Below, piece by piece: positions 25,698 through 34,033 of a stretch of 64,000 nucleotides of DNA; within the stretch, counting starts at the first letter, position 1, and every line of letters starts with the position of its first letter. Where the stretch lies: assembly GCA_965224105.1 (NCBI GenBank), contig CBDCYH010000001.1:186001-250000 (forward strand), in the 5' to 3' direction. This DNA is from CBDCYH01 sp965224105 (GTDB lineage: Bacteria > Bacteroidota > Rhodothermia > Rhodothermales > JABDKH01). The translations under genes were made by a program, and so were the position numbers. The notes under the pieces are model-generated. The model ran no database searches, was not told where the DNA came from, and saw nothing but the letters and a program-made list of their open reading frames with translations.

Positions 25698-28017
25698 GGA
25701 TGTTGCTCCACAGAAAATATACTCCGGCTGGTGCGAATGAAAGGTCCAACGAGATAAGACCAGACCCTGAGTTAGCCGCGACGTCGACGCGACGGACAAT
25801 CCGACCCTGGAGGTCGACGATATTCACTGTATGATTAGGTGATTGGGATGGGGGAGATTCGAAAAATATCCTTCCGCTAGTTGGATTGGGGAAAATCGAA
25901 AATCTTGCGGCCGGAGTCTGACTCTCGACAGACACCAAATCAGCAGATTTTTGAAACTGCGCCCGGATTGGTATTGATGTTCCCTCAAGCGAAATCTGGT
26001 TAACGGTTAAATCCCAGAGGCGACTCCAGGAAGGCGGTGATGTAAAATCCCCAAATAAGAAGCCGGCGTCGACCGTCGATTCATCTGCGAGAGCCACCAC
26101 GATATGGTTACCATCGCTGCCGGTATTTTCAAGCGAGATAAATATATCGCCAGACAAAGAACCGAATACCGACACGTCTTCGACGCGATTCAGCTGGAAG
26201 TCCAGCACGGTGTTGTTCGAGGTAGCAAACCGAAACGGTCGGCGATCGATAAAATCTTTACGCCCGATTTCGTTTCCGGGTAGACCATTGACGGCGTTTC
26301 TTACAACGAGAGAAAAATCACGTGGATCTGATGAGGACCCAATCGGCTGACCGTTGGCATTAAACATATTCACGTAAAAAGGTGCGACTGAAATTGCCGT
26401 TAACTGATGGCCATCCGGAATCGTGAACTTGTTTGCCTGCCTACCACCCTCGTCCAACGAAATAAAGTTACCCTGGCTTAGCCAGAGATCACCAGAGTCG
26501 ACGACTTCGTTAATGGTTGCAATCGCCGGTCCAGACCAATCCAGCGCGGTGATAGCATCCTCGGAGGCGAATGTCTCGAAGTCAACGTTTGTTAAAACGA
26601 ATACTAGTTCCCGGAATTGCTCCGTAAGATTAGAAAAAACTGAGGCTGTGCTGACGTCTTTGACACCTGATTTCCGTTCGAAATAAATGGCGGCGGAAAT
26701 CGCCGAGTTACCAGTAATACTGCTGTTAACATCTTCAGCATTTCGAAGCGAAATGTACCGCACCGCTCCAGGACCGAGAGTGGTAGTATCTGCCGCTGAA
26801 GTTGCGACACTTCCGTCTAGTTGAACGCCCGGGAAAGCGAAGAGATTTTGCCGTCGCGAGCTGTAGCCGAACGTGGGAAACTGGCTGGTCAGATTGGCAT
26901 AATTTGCCAGGTGAAAGTCCAGCACGACGTCCTCGATTGATTCGCCCATTGTGGTCAAGTTGTTGGAAATTGATTCCAAGCCATCGGCGGTGTCGGCGAC
27001 CAACGCCTGTGTGAGAGGCGATCCGAATCGGTTGTAGAGATAGTTGGTAAACAGTGCCGAGCGCTGATAATCTCCGGGGAAGCCGTCGAAGTCGAACATG
27101 GGTACAGCGTGTTCTTCCCGGAACCACAAATACTCTGACCCAAGCGGTGGGAATCCATTCGCAGATGAGGCGAGCTCAAACAATCCGTATGAAAGGAACG
27201 ACGATTCGTTCGGATCCTTCTGCAGGTGAATCAGGCTCTGCAGCGTGCCGGCCAGCGTCGAGGCGACGGCAGGCTGCAATCCGAACACGCGTAGGAGAGG
27301 GTCTGTATCCAGGTAGACAAATTCACCATTGTTAGATGAAGTCTCCTGGGTCAAGTCTTCCGGCCGTACAAAGCCTCCTATGTATTGTCCATTCGATTCG
27401 TATTCGTCGCGTATGTCATACCACAGGATATTGACCTTTCCGTTCATGTCGGAATCCGCGGTTGGACCGAACAACTGTGTGTTGTTTGCAACGATTCCGG
27501 CAGAGGGGTTGAGTGATCCCCCCGGAGTGGATTCGTCGGTAAGAGTTAAAAGGGAATCAATCGTAGAACGCGTTGTAACTGAATCGCCCAGCTCTTGAGT
27601 GTCAATCCAGAGGTTCACGGTCTGTGATGTGTCGGCCAGTGTAAAGTGTCGCTTTTCCGGATTTCGGAAGAGAAAGGTCGGTGTGAAGAAGGACATTGTA
27701 TCACCTGGCACTAAACTCACTACCTCCAACCGTTTGTTGTGCCTGGCGAGTGTCGGCTGTACGATATCGACAAATAAACGGAACCCTTTGTCTACCCGTA
27801 CCGGCACATCAGACAGGGTAGCACGGGCAGTCGCGGAAGACTGGCTACCTCGATGAAACTCAAGGCTCGTTGCCTGGCCATGGAGTGCGTTTGCACTGCC
27901 TAGTATGGTCAGGAATGTGAGGAAGGATACGGGAAATGGGCGGACCAGGGCTCGACGGCTAGATCGACGAATCCATTTTCCAGAAGTAAATCCCGCCAGC
28001 TTGCTTTCCCGTTTCAA
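25663..28017 (-). CDS. T9SS-sorted secreted protein, uncharacterised
   Basis: 784-residue exported protein. A hydrophobic segment (PVSFLTFLTILGSANALHG) precedes a large strand-rich body with no enzyme motif I recognise; segments such as DSDMNGKVNILWYDIRDEY and the acidic repeats suggest calcium sites. The last 90 residues are a type A T9SS sorting domain (FSIFPNPTSGRIFFE ... GVYFLWSN). The start is uncertain: ATG 28017 puts 59 bases inside the upstream propeller gene and adds about 25 basic residues before the export segment, and no other ATG, GTG or TTG lies between. A CTG start or a long overlap are the choices. Probably cotranscribed with both neighbours. Confidence 0.8.
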   Translation of the reverse strand: MKRESKLAGFTSGKWIRRSSRRALVRPFPVSFLTFLTILGSANALHGQATSLEFHRGSQSSATARATLSDVPVRVDKGFRLFVDIVQPTLARHNKRLEVVSLVPGDTMSFFTPTFLFRNPEKRHFTLADTSQTVNLWIDTQELGDSVTTRSTIDSLLTLTDESTPGGSLNPSAGIVANNTQLFGPTADSDMNGKVNILWYDIRDEYESNGQYIGGFVRPEDLTQETSSNNGEFVYLDTDPLLRVFGLQPAVASTLAGTLQSLIHLQKDPNESSFLSYGLFELASSANGFPPLGSEYLWFREEHAVPMFDFDGFPGDYQRSALFTNYLYNRFGSPLTQALVADTADGLESISNNLTTMGESIEDVVLDFHLANYANLTSQFPTFGYSSRRQNLFAFPGVQLDGSVATSAADTTTLGPGAVRYISLRNAEDVNSSITGNSAISAAIYFERKSGVKDVSTASVFSNLTEQFRELVFVLTNVDFETFASEDAITALDWSGPAIATINEVVDSGDLWLSQGNFISLDEGGRQANKFTIPDGHQLTAISVAPFYVNMFNANGQPIGSSSDPRDFSLVVRNAVNGLPGNEIGRKDFIDRRPFRFATSNNTVLDFQLNRVEDVSVFGSLSGDIFISLENTGSDGNHIVVALADESTVDAGFLFGDFTSPPSWSRLWDLTVNQISLEGTSIPIRAQFQKSADLVSVESQTPAARFSIFPNPTSGRIFFESPPSQSPNHTVNIVDLQGRIVRRVDVAANSGSGLISLDLSFAPAGVYFLWSNIHGNLGSAIVTN

Positions 28018-29182
28018 CGACTGCTACCCGCTCTAATTCAACAAGGTCGATAATATCAACCGATCCTGGTTCTGCACCAATGCCCTCCACGGAGACGAAC
28101 GCATACTTACCGTCAGGGGAAATCGTCACTCCATGCGTGACTTTTCTGCTATTTTCAATGACCGCAAGCTCGTTTCCCGCCTCGAGGTCCCAAACACCTA
28201 CTTTACCAGCTGACTTGTAGGTCGCAACCAACAGTTTGCCCTCTGGATCTATCGCAAGGTTGTAGGGACCGGCTCCAGTCTTAAAGGTTTTAGATATGCT
28301 CCACTTTTGCAAGTCAATTTCGACTACATGATCAGCTCCGTTTAGGGCAACATACGCCAGCGGTTCGGACGGATGTGGTACAACCCAGGTTGGCTTTAGC
28401 GTCGACATCACCATCGAATCACCGGAATGCATTTTTTCATGCCCATCTTTCACGGTTTTCGACGAATCAGAATGGTGGTGACTGTGCTCCTCTCCTTCAT
28501 GATGTTTGGAATGATGATCCGCTGGCATCGACTTGTGATACTCGGCAAGGGCGCTGTCAATATGTAGGCTCCTTTCGATTAGAAAGGTTGCGGCGTTGAT
28601 TTCGTAGAGTTTGCCATCCATCATTCCAACAGAGTAATGGCGCATCCCGTCAGGCGATAGGCGTGATCCGTGAGGCATTACGCCAGTCTCAATCCTCTCC
28701 AGCTCTAGCATGAGGTCTGGATCAACCACAGATACGGAGCTTGGAACCATATCACCGTGGAGGTTGAAGTTTACGGCGTAGAGGAATCCGGTTGCGGATG
28801 ATATTTCCATTGTCGCCGGGAAAAGTCCGAGCTCCGTTTTCCCTGCAAGTTTATTGGTTCCCGTCTCATACTTATAAACCGTCCCGTACGGTTGGCCATG
28901 CGCCATAGAAACGAACCAGTATTTTCCGTCTGGGCTGACGGTTACCCCATGTGGTCCTTCAATTTCGGAAGGCCAAACACCAACGGGTATTTCCTGGATT
29001 ACCTTACCCTCCTCGCCATCAAACTCAACCAGCGCAACCTCATCCTCGGATTCGGCCGCAACGTAGAAATAATAGGACTCTTGCGCAGAAAGTGATTCTG
29101 GAAGAAAAATGACGAGCAACGTTAGTGTACAGATTGCGAAGAACTTTGCTGAAATTGGCAATTTGATTTGCATCATTCCCAA
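27959..29182 (-). CDS. Exported YncE-like beta-propeller with His/Met-rich insert
   Basis: 407-residue exported protein. Signal peptide FFAICTLTLLVIFLPESLSAQ, then repeated propeller blades of the YVTN/YncE type (VSPDGKYWFVSMAHG, GPYNLAIDPEGKLLVATYKS, VTISPDGKYAFVSVEG). Residues 216-252 are an insert holding eleven histidines with Asp/Glu/Met (DHHSKHHEGEEHSHHHSDSS ... HEKMH), which looks like a metal-binding loop. YncE-like propellers bind DNA or partner proteins or form the scaffold of cytochrome d1-type enzymes, but no heme motif is present. A 14-base palindrome lies about 34 bases before the start. ATG at residue 3 or 4 is an alternative. Confidence 0.8.
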   Translation of the reverse strand: MGMMQIKLPISAKFFAICTLTLLVIFLPESLSAQESYYFYVAAESEDEVALVEFDGEEGKVIQEIPVGVWPSEIEGPHGVTVSPDGKYWFVSMAHGQPYGTVYKYETGTNKLAGKTELGLFPATMEISSATGFLYAVNFNLHGDMVPSSVSVVDPDLMLELERIETGVMPHGSRLSPDGMRHYSVGMMDGKLYEINAATFLIERSLHIDSALAEYHKSMPADHHSKHHEGEEHSHHHSDSSKTVKDGHEKMHSGDSMVMSTLKPTWVVPHPSEPLAYVALNGADHVVEIDLQKWSISKTFKTGAGPYNLAIDPEGKLLVATYKSAGKVGVWDLEAGNELAVIENSRKVTHGVTISPDGKYAFVSVEGIGAEPGSVDIIDLVELERVAVVETGKQAGGIYFWKMDSSI

Positions 29183-29215
29183 TGGACTTTATTGGTTGTG
29201 TTCCGAAATTTTGGA

Positions 29216-29229
29216 CGCGAGTACTCGCG
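29216..29229. promoter_or_regulatory. 14-base perfect palindrome upstream of the propeller gene
   Basis: CGCGAGTACTCGCG reads the same on both strands and lies 34 bases before the propeller start at 29182 and 43 bases after the stop of the amidotransferase gene. It could be an operator for a dimeric (for example metal-sensing) regulator. A terminator is less likely, because no T-rich run follows on the minus strand. Confidence 0.35.
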
Positions 29230-29271
29230 GTGCTTTAACCGGCAATTGAACTGCCGGATCCGCAGCCGTTG

Positions 29272-30021
29272 TCACGAGCCATCTGACAGTACGAACTGAT
29301 CAATAAAAAGGGAGAGGAGCTCGTCCACCTCGGTTGTTTCGCGAAGTTCGGCGAGTACTTTGTTGAACTCTTCTTCGTTGGGTAGAGCACCTATATAGTG
29401 CTCGCGATACGTAATAAGGCGCGTCCTCTCGCTCTCTGCGTCTAGTTCACTGTGGAACTGGGTTCCATAAACAGGCGCGCCCACCAGTCTAAAGGCCTGG
29501 TGCGGTTGGCTCTCACTTCGAGCGAGCTCGACGGCTCCAGGAGGCAGCTTGGTTACTCGATCATGGTGACCCATGTTGGCAAAAAACCTACGCGGAAATT
29601 TTCCAAGTAGATCATCTCGCATTCCGGCTTCAGTGAGCTCGATTTCTCTGCAACCCATCTCCGCTTTCTCCAAGTCGTGGATTACCACACCTCCGAGTGC
29701 ACGCGCTGCAAGCTGATGTCCCCAACATGATCCAAAGAGGGGTGTATCTCGACGAACCAACACTCGGATGAATTCCAGTAGCTCGTCCATCCATGGATAA
29801 TCATCCACCGCGGAAAATTCGCCTGCTCCTCCAATCATACAGACGTCAATGTTGTCGACGATATCGTGTGTAAGCCCGGTACCTTCAACCACGTTGCGCG
29901 AATTGAACTGGCTTTTTGAGAGTTTAGTTCTATCGGCGAAACACGAAAGCTCTTGTTCAAGAATACTGGCATCCGTCCTTGCTTGTATTAGAAGGACTCG
30001 AACATCATCTCGCACTAACAT
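29272..30021 (-). CDS. Class I glutamine amidotransferase, GMP-synthase-like
   Basis: 249-residue cytoplasmic class I glutamine amidotransferase of the stand-alone GMP-synthase-like group. The catalytic triad is visible: Cys99 in LFGSCWGHQLAARALGG, His190 and Glu192 in YGTQFHSELD. It releases ammonia from glutamine or a gamma-glutamyl compound; stand-alone members can also cleave gamma-glutamyl amides. No synthetase partner lies beside it. It overlaps the end of maf by 17 bases, so the two are cotranscribed. GTG at residue 3 is an alternative start. Confidence 0.87.
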   Translation of the reverse strand: MLVRDDVRVLLIQARTDASILEQELSCFADRTKLSKSQFNSRNVVEGTGLTHDIVDNIDVCMIGGAGEFSAVDDYPWMDELLEFIRVLVRRDTPLFGSCWGHQLAARALGGVVIHDLEKAEMGCREIELTEAGMRDDLLGKFPRRFFANMGHHDRVTKLPPGAVELARSESQPHQAFRLVGAPVYGTQFHSELDAESERTRLITYREHYIGALPNEEEFNKVLAELRETTEVDELLSLFIDQFVLSDGS

Positions 30022-30607
30022 CTAACCTCCTCAGCATGTCAAGTAATTCTGGAAAACAATTCGATATCATTGCGAACACCAGGTGGAGGGGGAGGCCCAT
30101 CACGTTGTAAAAGTCACCATGAATCGATTCGACGAACACAGCTCCAGCGTCTTGAATGCCATAGCCGCCAGCTTTATCAAGGGTTGTGCCACGATCGACG
30201 TACCAATCCAGATCCTCGCTGGATATTTTGGTGAGCGAAATCATGGTCACGTCGCTTTCAACCGCGATCCTATTGTCCGGGCCGACCAGGCAGACTCCGG
30301 TATAGACCCTATGCACCTGACCTGAAAGTTGCGAAAGCATCACTTTAGCCTCGGGGATTGAGTCGGGCTTGCCGAAGAGTTTACCCTGCAATTCAACGAT
30401 GGTATCCGCTGCGAGAACGACGTCGTTTGGATACGAGGCTGCGACAGTTTTTGCCTTACGAACGGCAAGATGCTCCGCCATCGCGTCCGGTCGCATGGGT
30501 TCTTGAACCGATTCGTCCACATCCGCCGGGACGACCAGAAATTCCCAGCCGAGCATTTCCAACAGCGTTTTTCGCCGTGGTGAGGACGATGCAAGGACCA
30601 GTCTCAT
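30005..30607 (-). CDS. maf: Maf-family nucleotide pyrophosphatase
   Basis: 200-residue cytoplasmic Maf/YhdE-family pyrophosphatase, which hydrolyses dTTP, UTP or modified nucleotides and so cleans the nucleotide pool. The N-terminal signature LVLASSSPRRKTLLEMLGWE, AEHLAVRKAKTVAA, and the catalytic region VVLAADTIVEL are all present; length matches the family. I start at ATG 30607, five residues after another possible ATG (30622); the frame extends to 30667 but without family resemblance. It is read divergently from the sulfotransferase gene. Confidence 0.92.
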   Translation of the reverse strand: MRLVLASSSPRRKTLLEMLGWEFLVVPADVDESVQEPMRPDAMAEHLAVRKAKTVAASYPNDVVLAADTIVELQGKLFGKPDSIPEAKVMLSQLSGQVHRVYTGVCLVGPDNRIAVESDVTMISLTKISSEDLDWYVDRGTTLDKAGGYGIQDAGAVFVESIHGDFYNVMGLPLHLVFAMISNCFPELLDMLRRLDVSAR

Positions 30608-30754
30608 ACTTCTTGATGCCATCAAAGAAGGTACGAAAGGATGCCTTGGCGCAGCAACCCGATCCATTTGATTGCATCTCCAGGACTATTTTGTAGAAAT
30701 ATGGGTGGTCGTATCTTCCCACGAATACAAGCGAATTTGTCTTTCCATCAATGC

Positions 30755-31600
30755 ATGTCGTCCCAAGGTTCGCTTCCTGATTTCATTGTCATCGGAGCCA
30801 AGAAATGCGCCACCACGAGTATGCATTTCTACCTCGGACTCCATCCAGAGATTGAGGTCTCGCGGGAAAAAGAACTCAATTACTATTCGAGAGAATACGA
30901 GCGGGGGGAAGATTGGTATCGATCGTGGTTTACCAGCTCTGGTTTTTTGCAGGGCGAGGCATCACCAACGTATGCGTCATTTCCTCGGTATCACGGCGTC
31001 CCCGAGAGAATCATCAGCAGCAATCCGAACTGCAAGCTTATTTACATGGTCCGAGATCCGGTAGAACGTATCGTTTCGGATTACTGGCATCAAAGCCACA
31101 GCGGCTCGGAATCGCGGCCAATTGTCATTCTGCGAGACACGAATGAGCTCTACTTCCAAATCGGCAGATACCATTTTCAATTGTCGTTGTATTTGCAATT
31201 TTTTGACCTGTCCCAGATACTTGTCGTGGATCAGACAGATTTAAAAAAACGACGGAGCAGGACTTTGAGGGAGGTCTACGCATTCCTGGGCGTTGACACC
31301 GATTTTCGTTCGCCTCTGGTTCGTTGGGAGCGACACAAGAGTAGTTTGAAGAAATCGGATACCCGATTTTCAGCGATGATACGTGGCTCTAGCCTGGGTA
31401 CTGCAATCGAGAATCTGCCGTCCAGCAAACGGTGGCTAATAGAAGAAATGTTCTTTCGCCCAATCTCCAAGACGATGCAACAACCTCGATTGGATGAGCA
31501 GACTGAATCTGTACTGCGGCGGGCCTACAAGCCGGAGAATGACCTTCTGCGCGAGCTTTTGAATAGGCCATTTGCCCATTGGGGCGACCGACAAGGGTAA
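30755..31600 (+). CDS. PAPS-dependent sulfotransferase
   Basis: 281-residue cytoplasmic sulfotransferase that transfers sulfate from PAPS to an acceptor hydroxyl. The 5'-phosphosulfate loop is FIVIGAKKCATTSMHFYL near the N-terminus (the usual G-T after the lysine is C-A here, but K and TTS are kept), and the 3'-phosphate site is LIYMVRDPVERIVSDYWH. The C-terminal region has W.RHKSS-like residues. The frame extends upstream to 30641 but ATG 30755 gives the conserved opening. It is followed after 4 bases by penicillin acylase, then by an NSS transporter. The acceptor, perhaps a surface glycan or lipid, is unknown. Confidence 0.88.
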   Translation: MSSQGSLPDFIVIGAKKCATTSMHFYLGLHPEIEVSREKELNYYSREYERGEDWYRSWFTSSGFLQGEASPTYASFPRYHGVPERIISSNPNCKLIYMVRDPVERIVSDYWHQSHSGSESRPIVILRDTNELYFQIGRYHFQLSLYLQFFDLSQILVVDQTDLKKRRSRTLREVYAFLGVDTDFRSPLVRWERHKSSLKKSDTRFSAMIRGSSLGTAIENLPSSKRWLIEEMFFRPISKTMQQPRLDEQTESVLRRAYKPENDLLRELLNRPFAHWGDRQG

Positions 31601-31604
31601 TCGT

Positions 31605-34028
31605 GTGAACGTTAAAACACTGTTAAGATTAATCGCTTCAACCATTGCCCTCGGCGCGGCAGTGGTTGCAATGATGATGCCCGTTGGGGGAGTGCAGGTT
31701 GCGGACCTGATCGATCCCGTTGATGGGTTTTATCGCGATGCTCGTGCAGCGGGACATCAGCCCCTCGAGACATTAACTCTTCCCGGAATGGGTGGCGATG
31801 TCACTATTGAATGGGAAGCACGAGGTGTCCCGCACATCTATGCAGCTGCCGATAGTGATGCTGTTCGTGTGCTTGGCTTTCTCGTGGCGAGGGATAGGCT
31901 CTTTCAACTAGAGTTTGTCACCAGGGTGGCTGCCGGCGAGCTATCGGAAATGTTGGGTCCGGATGCCCTTCCGAGCGACCGGTTCCTTCGCCGGACCGGG
32001 ATGGATCTGGGCGCCAAGACCAATCTAACCAGGATTGAACAGGAGAAGGGTATCGAATACGATCTCCTGAGATGGTACACCGAAGGAGCGAACTCGTACG
32101 TGGACAAACTTGACAAAATTAATTATCCGATAGAGTACAAACTATTGGGAGTCAACCCAAAACGCTTTTCGCTCATGGATCCGTTGCGTGTCATGCAGTA
32201 TATGGCGTATGACCTGTCGTACTCGACGAGGGCTTTCGATTACGAGTATCTAGCATCCGTCTTGGGTCACGATTTTGACCTACTCTATCCGGCCCGATCG
32301 ACGCAGGCGGTTCCGATAGTGAAGGCGCCACAGCTTGCGCAATCAGATGGCGCGGCGGTCCGCGAGGCGCAACCAGAAAAGACTGTCTTCGGGGTGCAGC
32401 ACGACAGGGGAGACCTGCTATTTGCCGATGGCCATGTGGATGGCAAGGGATCGAACAACTGGGCGGTCGGCCCTTCCAGATCAACGACCGGTGCCCCGAT
32501 ACTCGCCGGTGACATGCACCTCACGCTCTCGTTACCCGCGATCTGGTACGAGGCGCACATTGTTACTCCTACGATGAACGCGTATGGTGTTACCATTCCG
32601 GGAGCGCCCTTGCTAGTAGAAGCGTTTACTGATTCGCTTGCATGGGCCTACACGAATACGGGAACAGATCAGATCGATCAGCTCAGGATATTCGTTGACG
32701 AAAACATGCAGCACTATCTGTACGAGGGATCGTGGAAAGAACTCGACATAGTGTACGACACGATAAGAGTTAAGGGCGAGGCATCCGTCCTCGACACTTT
32801 GTACTACTCACATTGGGGTCCCACCGAGCGGGCAACAGATTCCACGGCAATTGCGACCGTATGGACGGGCCACCAAAGTAACCGGGCGCTCCAGTCACTT
32901 TGGGGGATGTTGCGGGCGCAGAATGTTCAGCAGTTTCGAGATGCAACGCGGGTGTGGGATCAGCCCATGCAGAACATTTTGTTGGTTGACAAAAAGGAAT
33001 ACATCGGGATCGTGTCGACCGGCAATTTGCCAATACGAACGGCCGAATCACCGTGGGGCGTTGGCGATGGTTCTGTGTCCGACGGTGGATGGAATGGCCG
33101 AGTCCCATTTGATGAACTGCCGAGGATTGAACGGCCCGCTAAAAATTATGTGACCAGCACAAACCAGGAGCCAGTGGGCGGTCCGTATCCGTATCACCAA
33201 GGTCGAGATTGGAGGACGGTTTACAGGTCACAGCGGATTGATCGTTTGTTGTCCCGCTTCGACAAGCACAGCCCGGAAGATTTGCGGAGATACCAATCGG
33301 ACGTGCTTGCCGTACAATCACAGTGGCTCATACAAGCACTCGATACGTTGCTTAGTCCGGTTGAGAAGGCAAGTCCAGTTGCCGAAGCATTGTTGTCGTG
33401 GGATGGTGTGATGGACAAAGATTCGACGAAGCCGTTGATGTTCGACCTCGTGATGAGTGAGTTGGAGTCACTGGTTTGGGATGAGCCAGTTTATGAGTCT
33501 AGAATCAAACCGCATTTCTCAAATCTCACCGAACTTGCGCGGCGCAATCCGGAGTCGAAATGGTTTGATGTCCAATCGACGGATAAAGTAGAAGATTTCG
33601 CTGCCGCAACGAGATTGGCGTTAGGCTCCACTGAGAGGATCATCAGCAACAAATATGGTTCGGTAGCCTCGCTTCCTGCGTGGGGTGATGAGCACCAAGT
33701 GATCTTTAAGCATGTCACGCAGTCCGATGCTCTTCGGTCACTTTGGCGCGGACCGTTTCCGTTCTCTGGCTATGCGGAGACGCTATCTCCAGGTGTTGGG
33801 CGGGACGTTACATTTTCTGCAAGTTGGAGGATGGTCGTCGACATGTCAACTCCTCGGAATACCGGGCTCGGCATCTACCCTGGAGGTCAAAGCGGTAACC
33901 CGATGAGCAGGCAATACGCCAACAATATTGGACCCTACCTGGATTTCGAATATCATACACTAAATCGTCCAGAGGCGCCTGGCCGCCTGAGCAATGCGGT
34001 TAAGACCGTAGTTAAACCGGGAGAGTAG
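31605..34028 (+). CDS. Penicillin-acylase-family N-terminal-nucleophile hydrolase
   Basis: 807-residue exported hydrolase of the penicillin acylase family, which cleaves N-acyl amides such as acyl amino acids or acyl-homoserine lactones. The N-terminus has an export or anchor segment (LIASTIALGAAVVAMMMPVGG). The precursor is cut into alpha and beta chains; the nucleophile is the serine of DGKGSNNWAVGPS near residue 283, and ILAGDMHLTLSLPAIWYEAH is the usual following segment. I use GTG 31605, 4 bases after the sulfotransferase stop, rather than an ATG inside that gene. The NSS transporter 5 bases downstream could import a released amine. Confidence 0.92.
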   Translation: MNVKTLLRLIASTIALGAAVVAMMMPVGGVQVADLIDPVDGFYRDARAAGHQPLETLTLPGMGGDVTIEWEARGVPHIYAAADSDAVRVLGFLVARDRLFQLEFVTRVAAGELSEMLGPDALPSDRFLRRTGMDLGAKTNLTRIEQEKGIEYDLLRWYTEGANSYVDKLDKINYPIEYKLLGVNPKRFSLMDPLRVMQYMAYDLSYSTRAFDYEYLASVLGHDFDLLYPARSTQAVPIVKAPQLAQSDGAAVREAQPEKTVFGVQHDRGDLLFADGHVDGKGSNNWAVGPSRSTTGAPILAGDMHLTLSLPAIWYEAHIVTPTMNAYGVTIPGAPLLVEAFTDSLAWAYTNTGTDQIDQLRIFVDENMQHYLYEGSWKELDIVYDTIRVKGEASVLDTLYYSHWGPTERATDSTAIATVWTGHQSNRALQSLWGMLRAQNVQQFRDATRVWDQPMQNILLVDKKEYIGIVSTGNLPIRTAESPWGVGDGSVSDGGWNGRVPFDELPRIERPAKNYVTSTNQEPVGGPYPYHQGRDWRTVYRSQRIDRLLSRFDKHSPEDLRRYQSDVLAVQSQWLIQALDTLLSPVEKASPVAEALLSWDGVMDKDSTKPLMFDLVMSELESLVWDEPVYESRIKPHFSNLTELARRNPESKWFDVQSTDKVEDFAAATRLALGSTERIISNKYGSVASLPAWGDEHQVIFKHVTQSDALRSLWRGPFPFSGYAETLSPGVGRDVTFSASWRMVVDMSTPRNTGLGIYPGGQSGNPMSRQYANNIGPYLDFEYHTLNRPEAPGRLSNAVKTVVKPGE

Positions 34029-34033
34029 AACTC

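Noticed and set aside
29239..29257. Six-base hairpin CCGGCA / TGCCGG after the amidotransferase gene
   Set aside because: Weak stem and no T run on the minus strand; not enough for a terminator.
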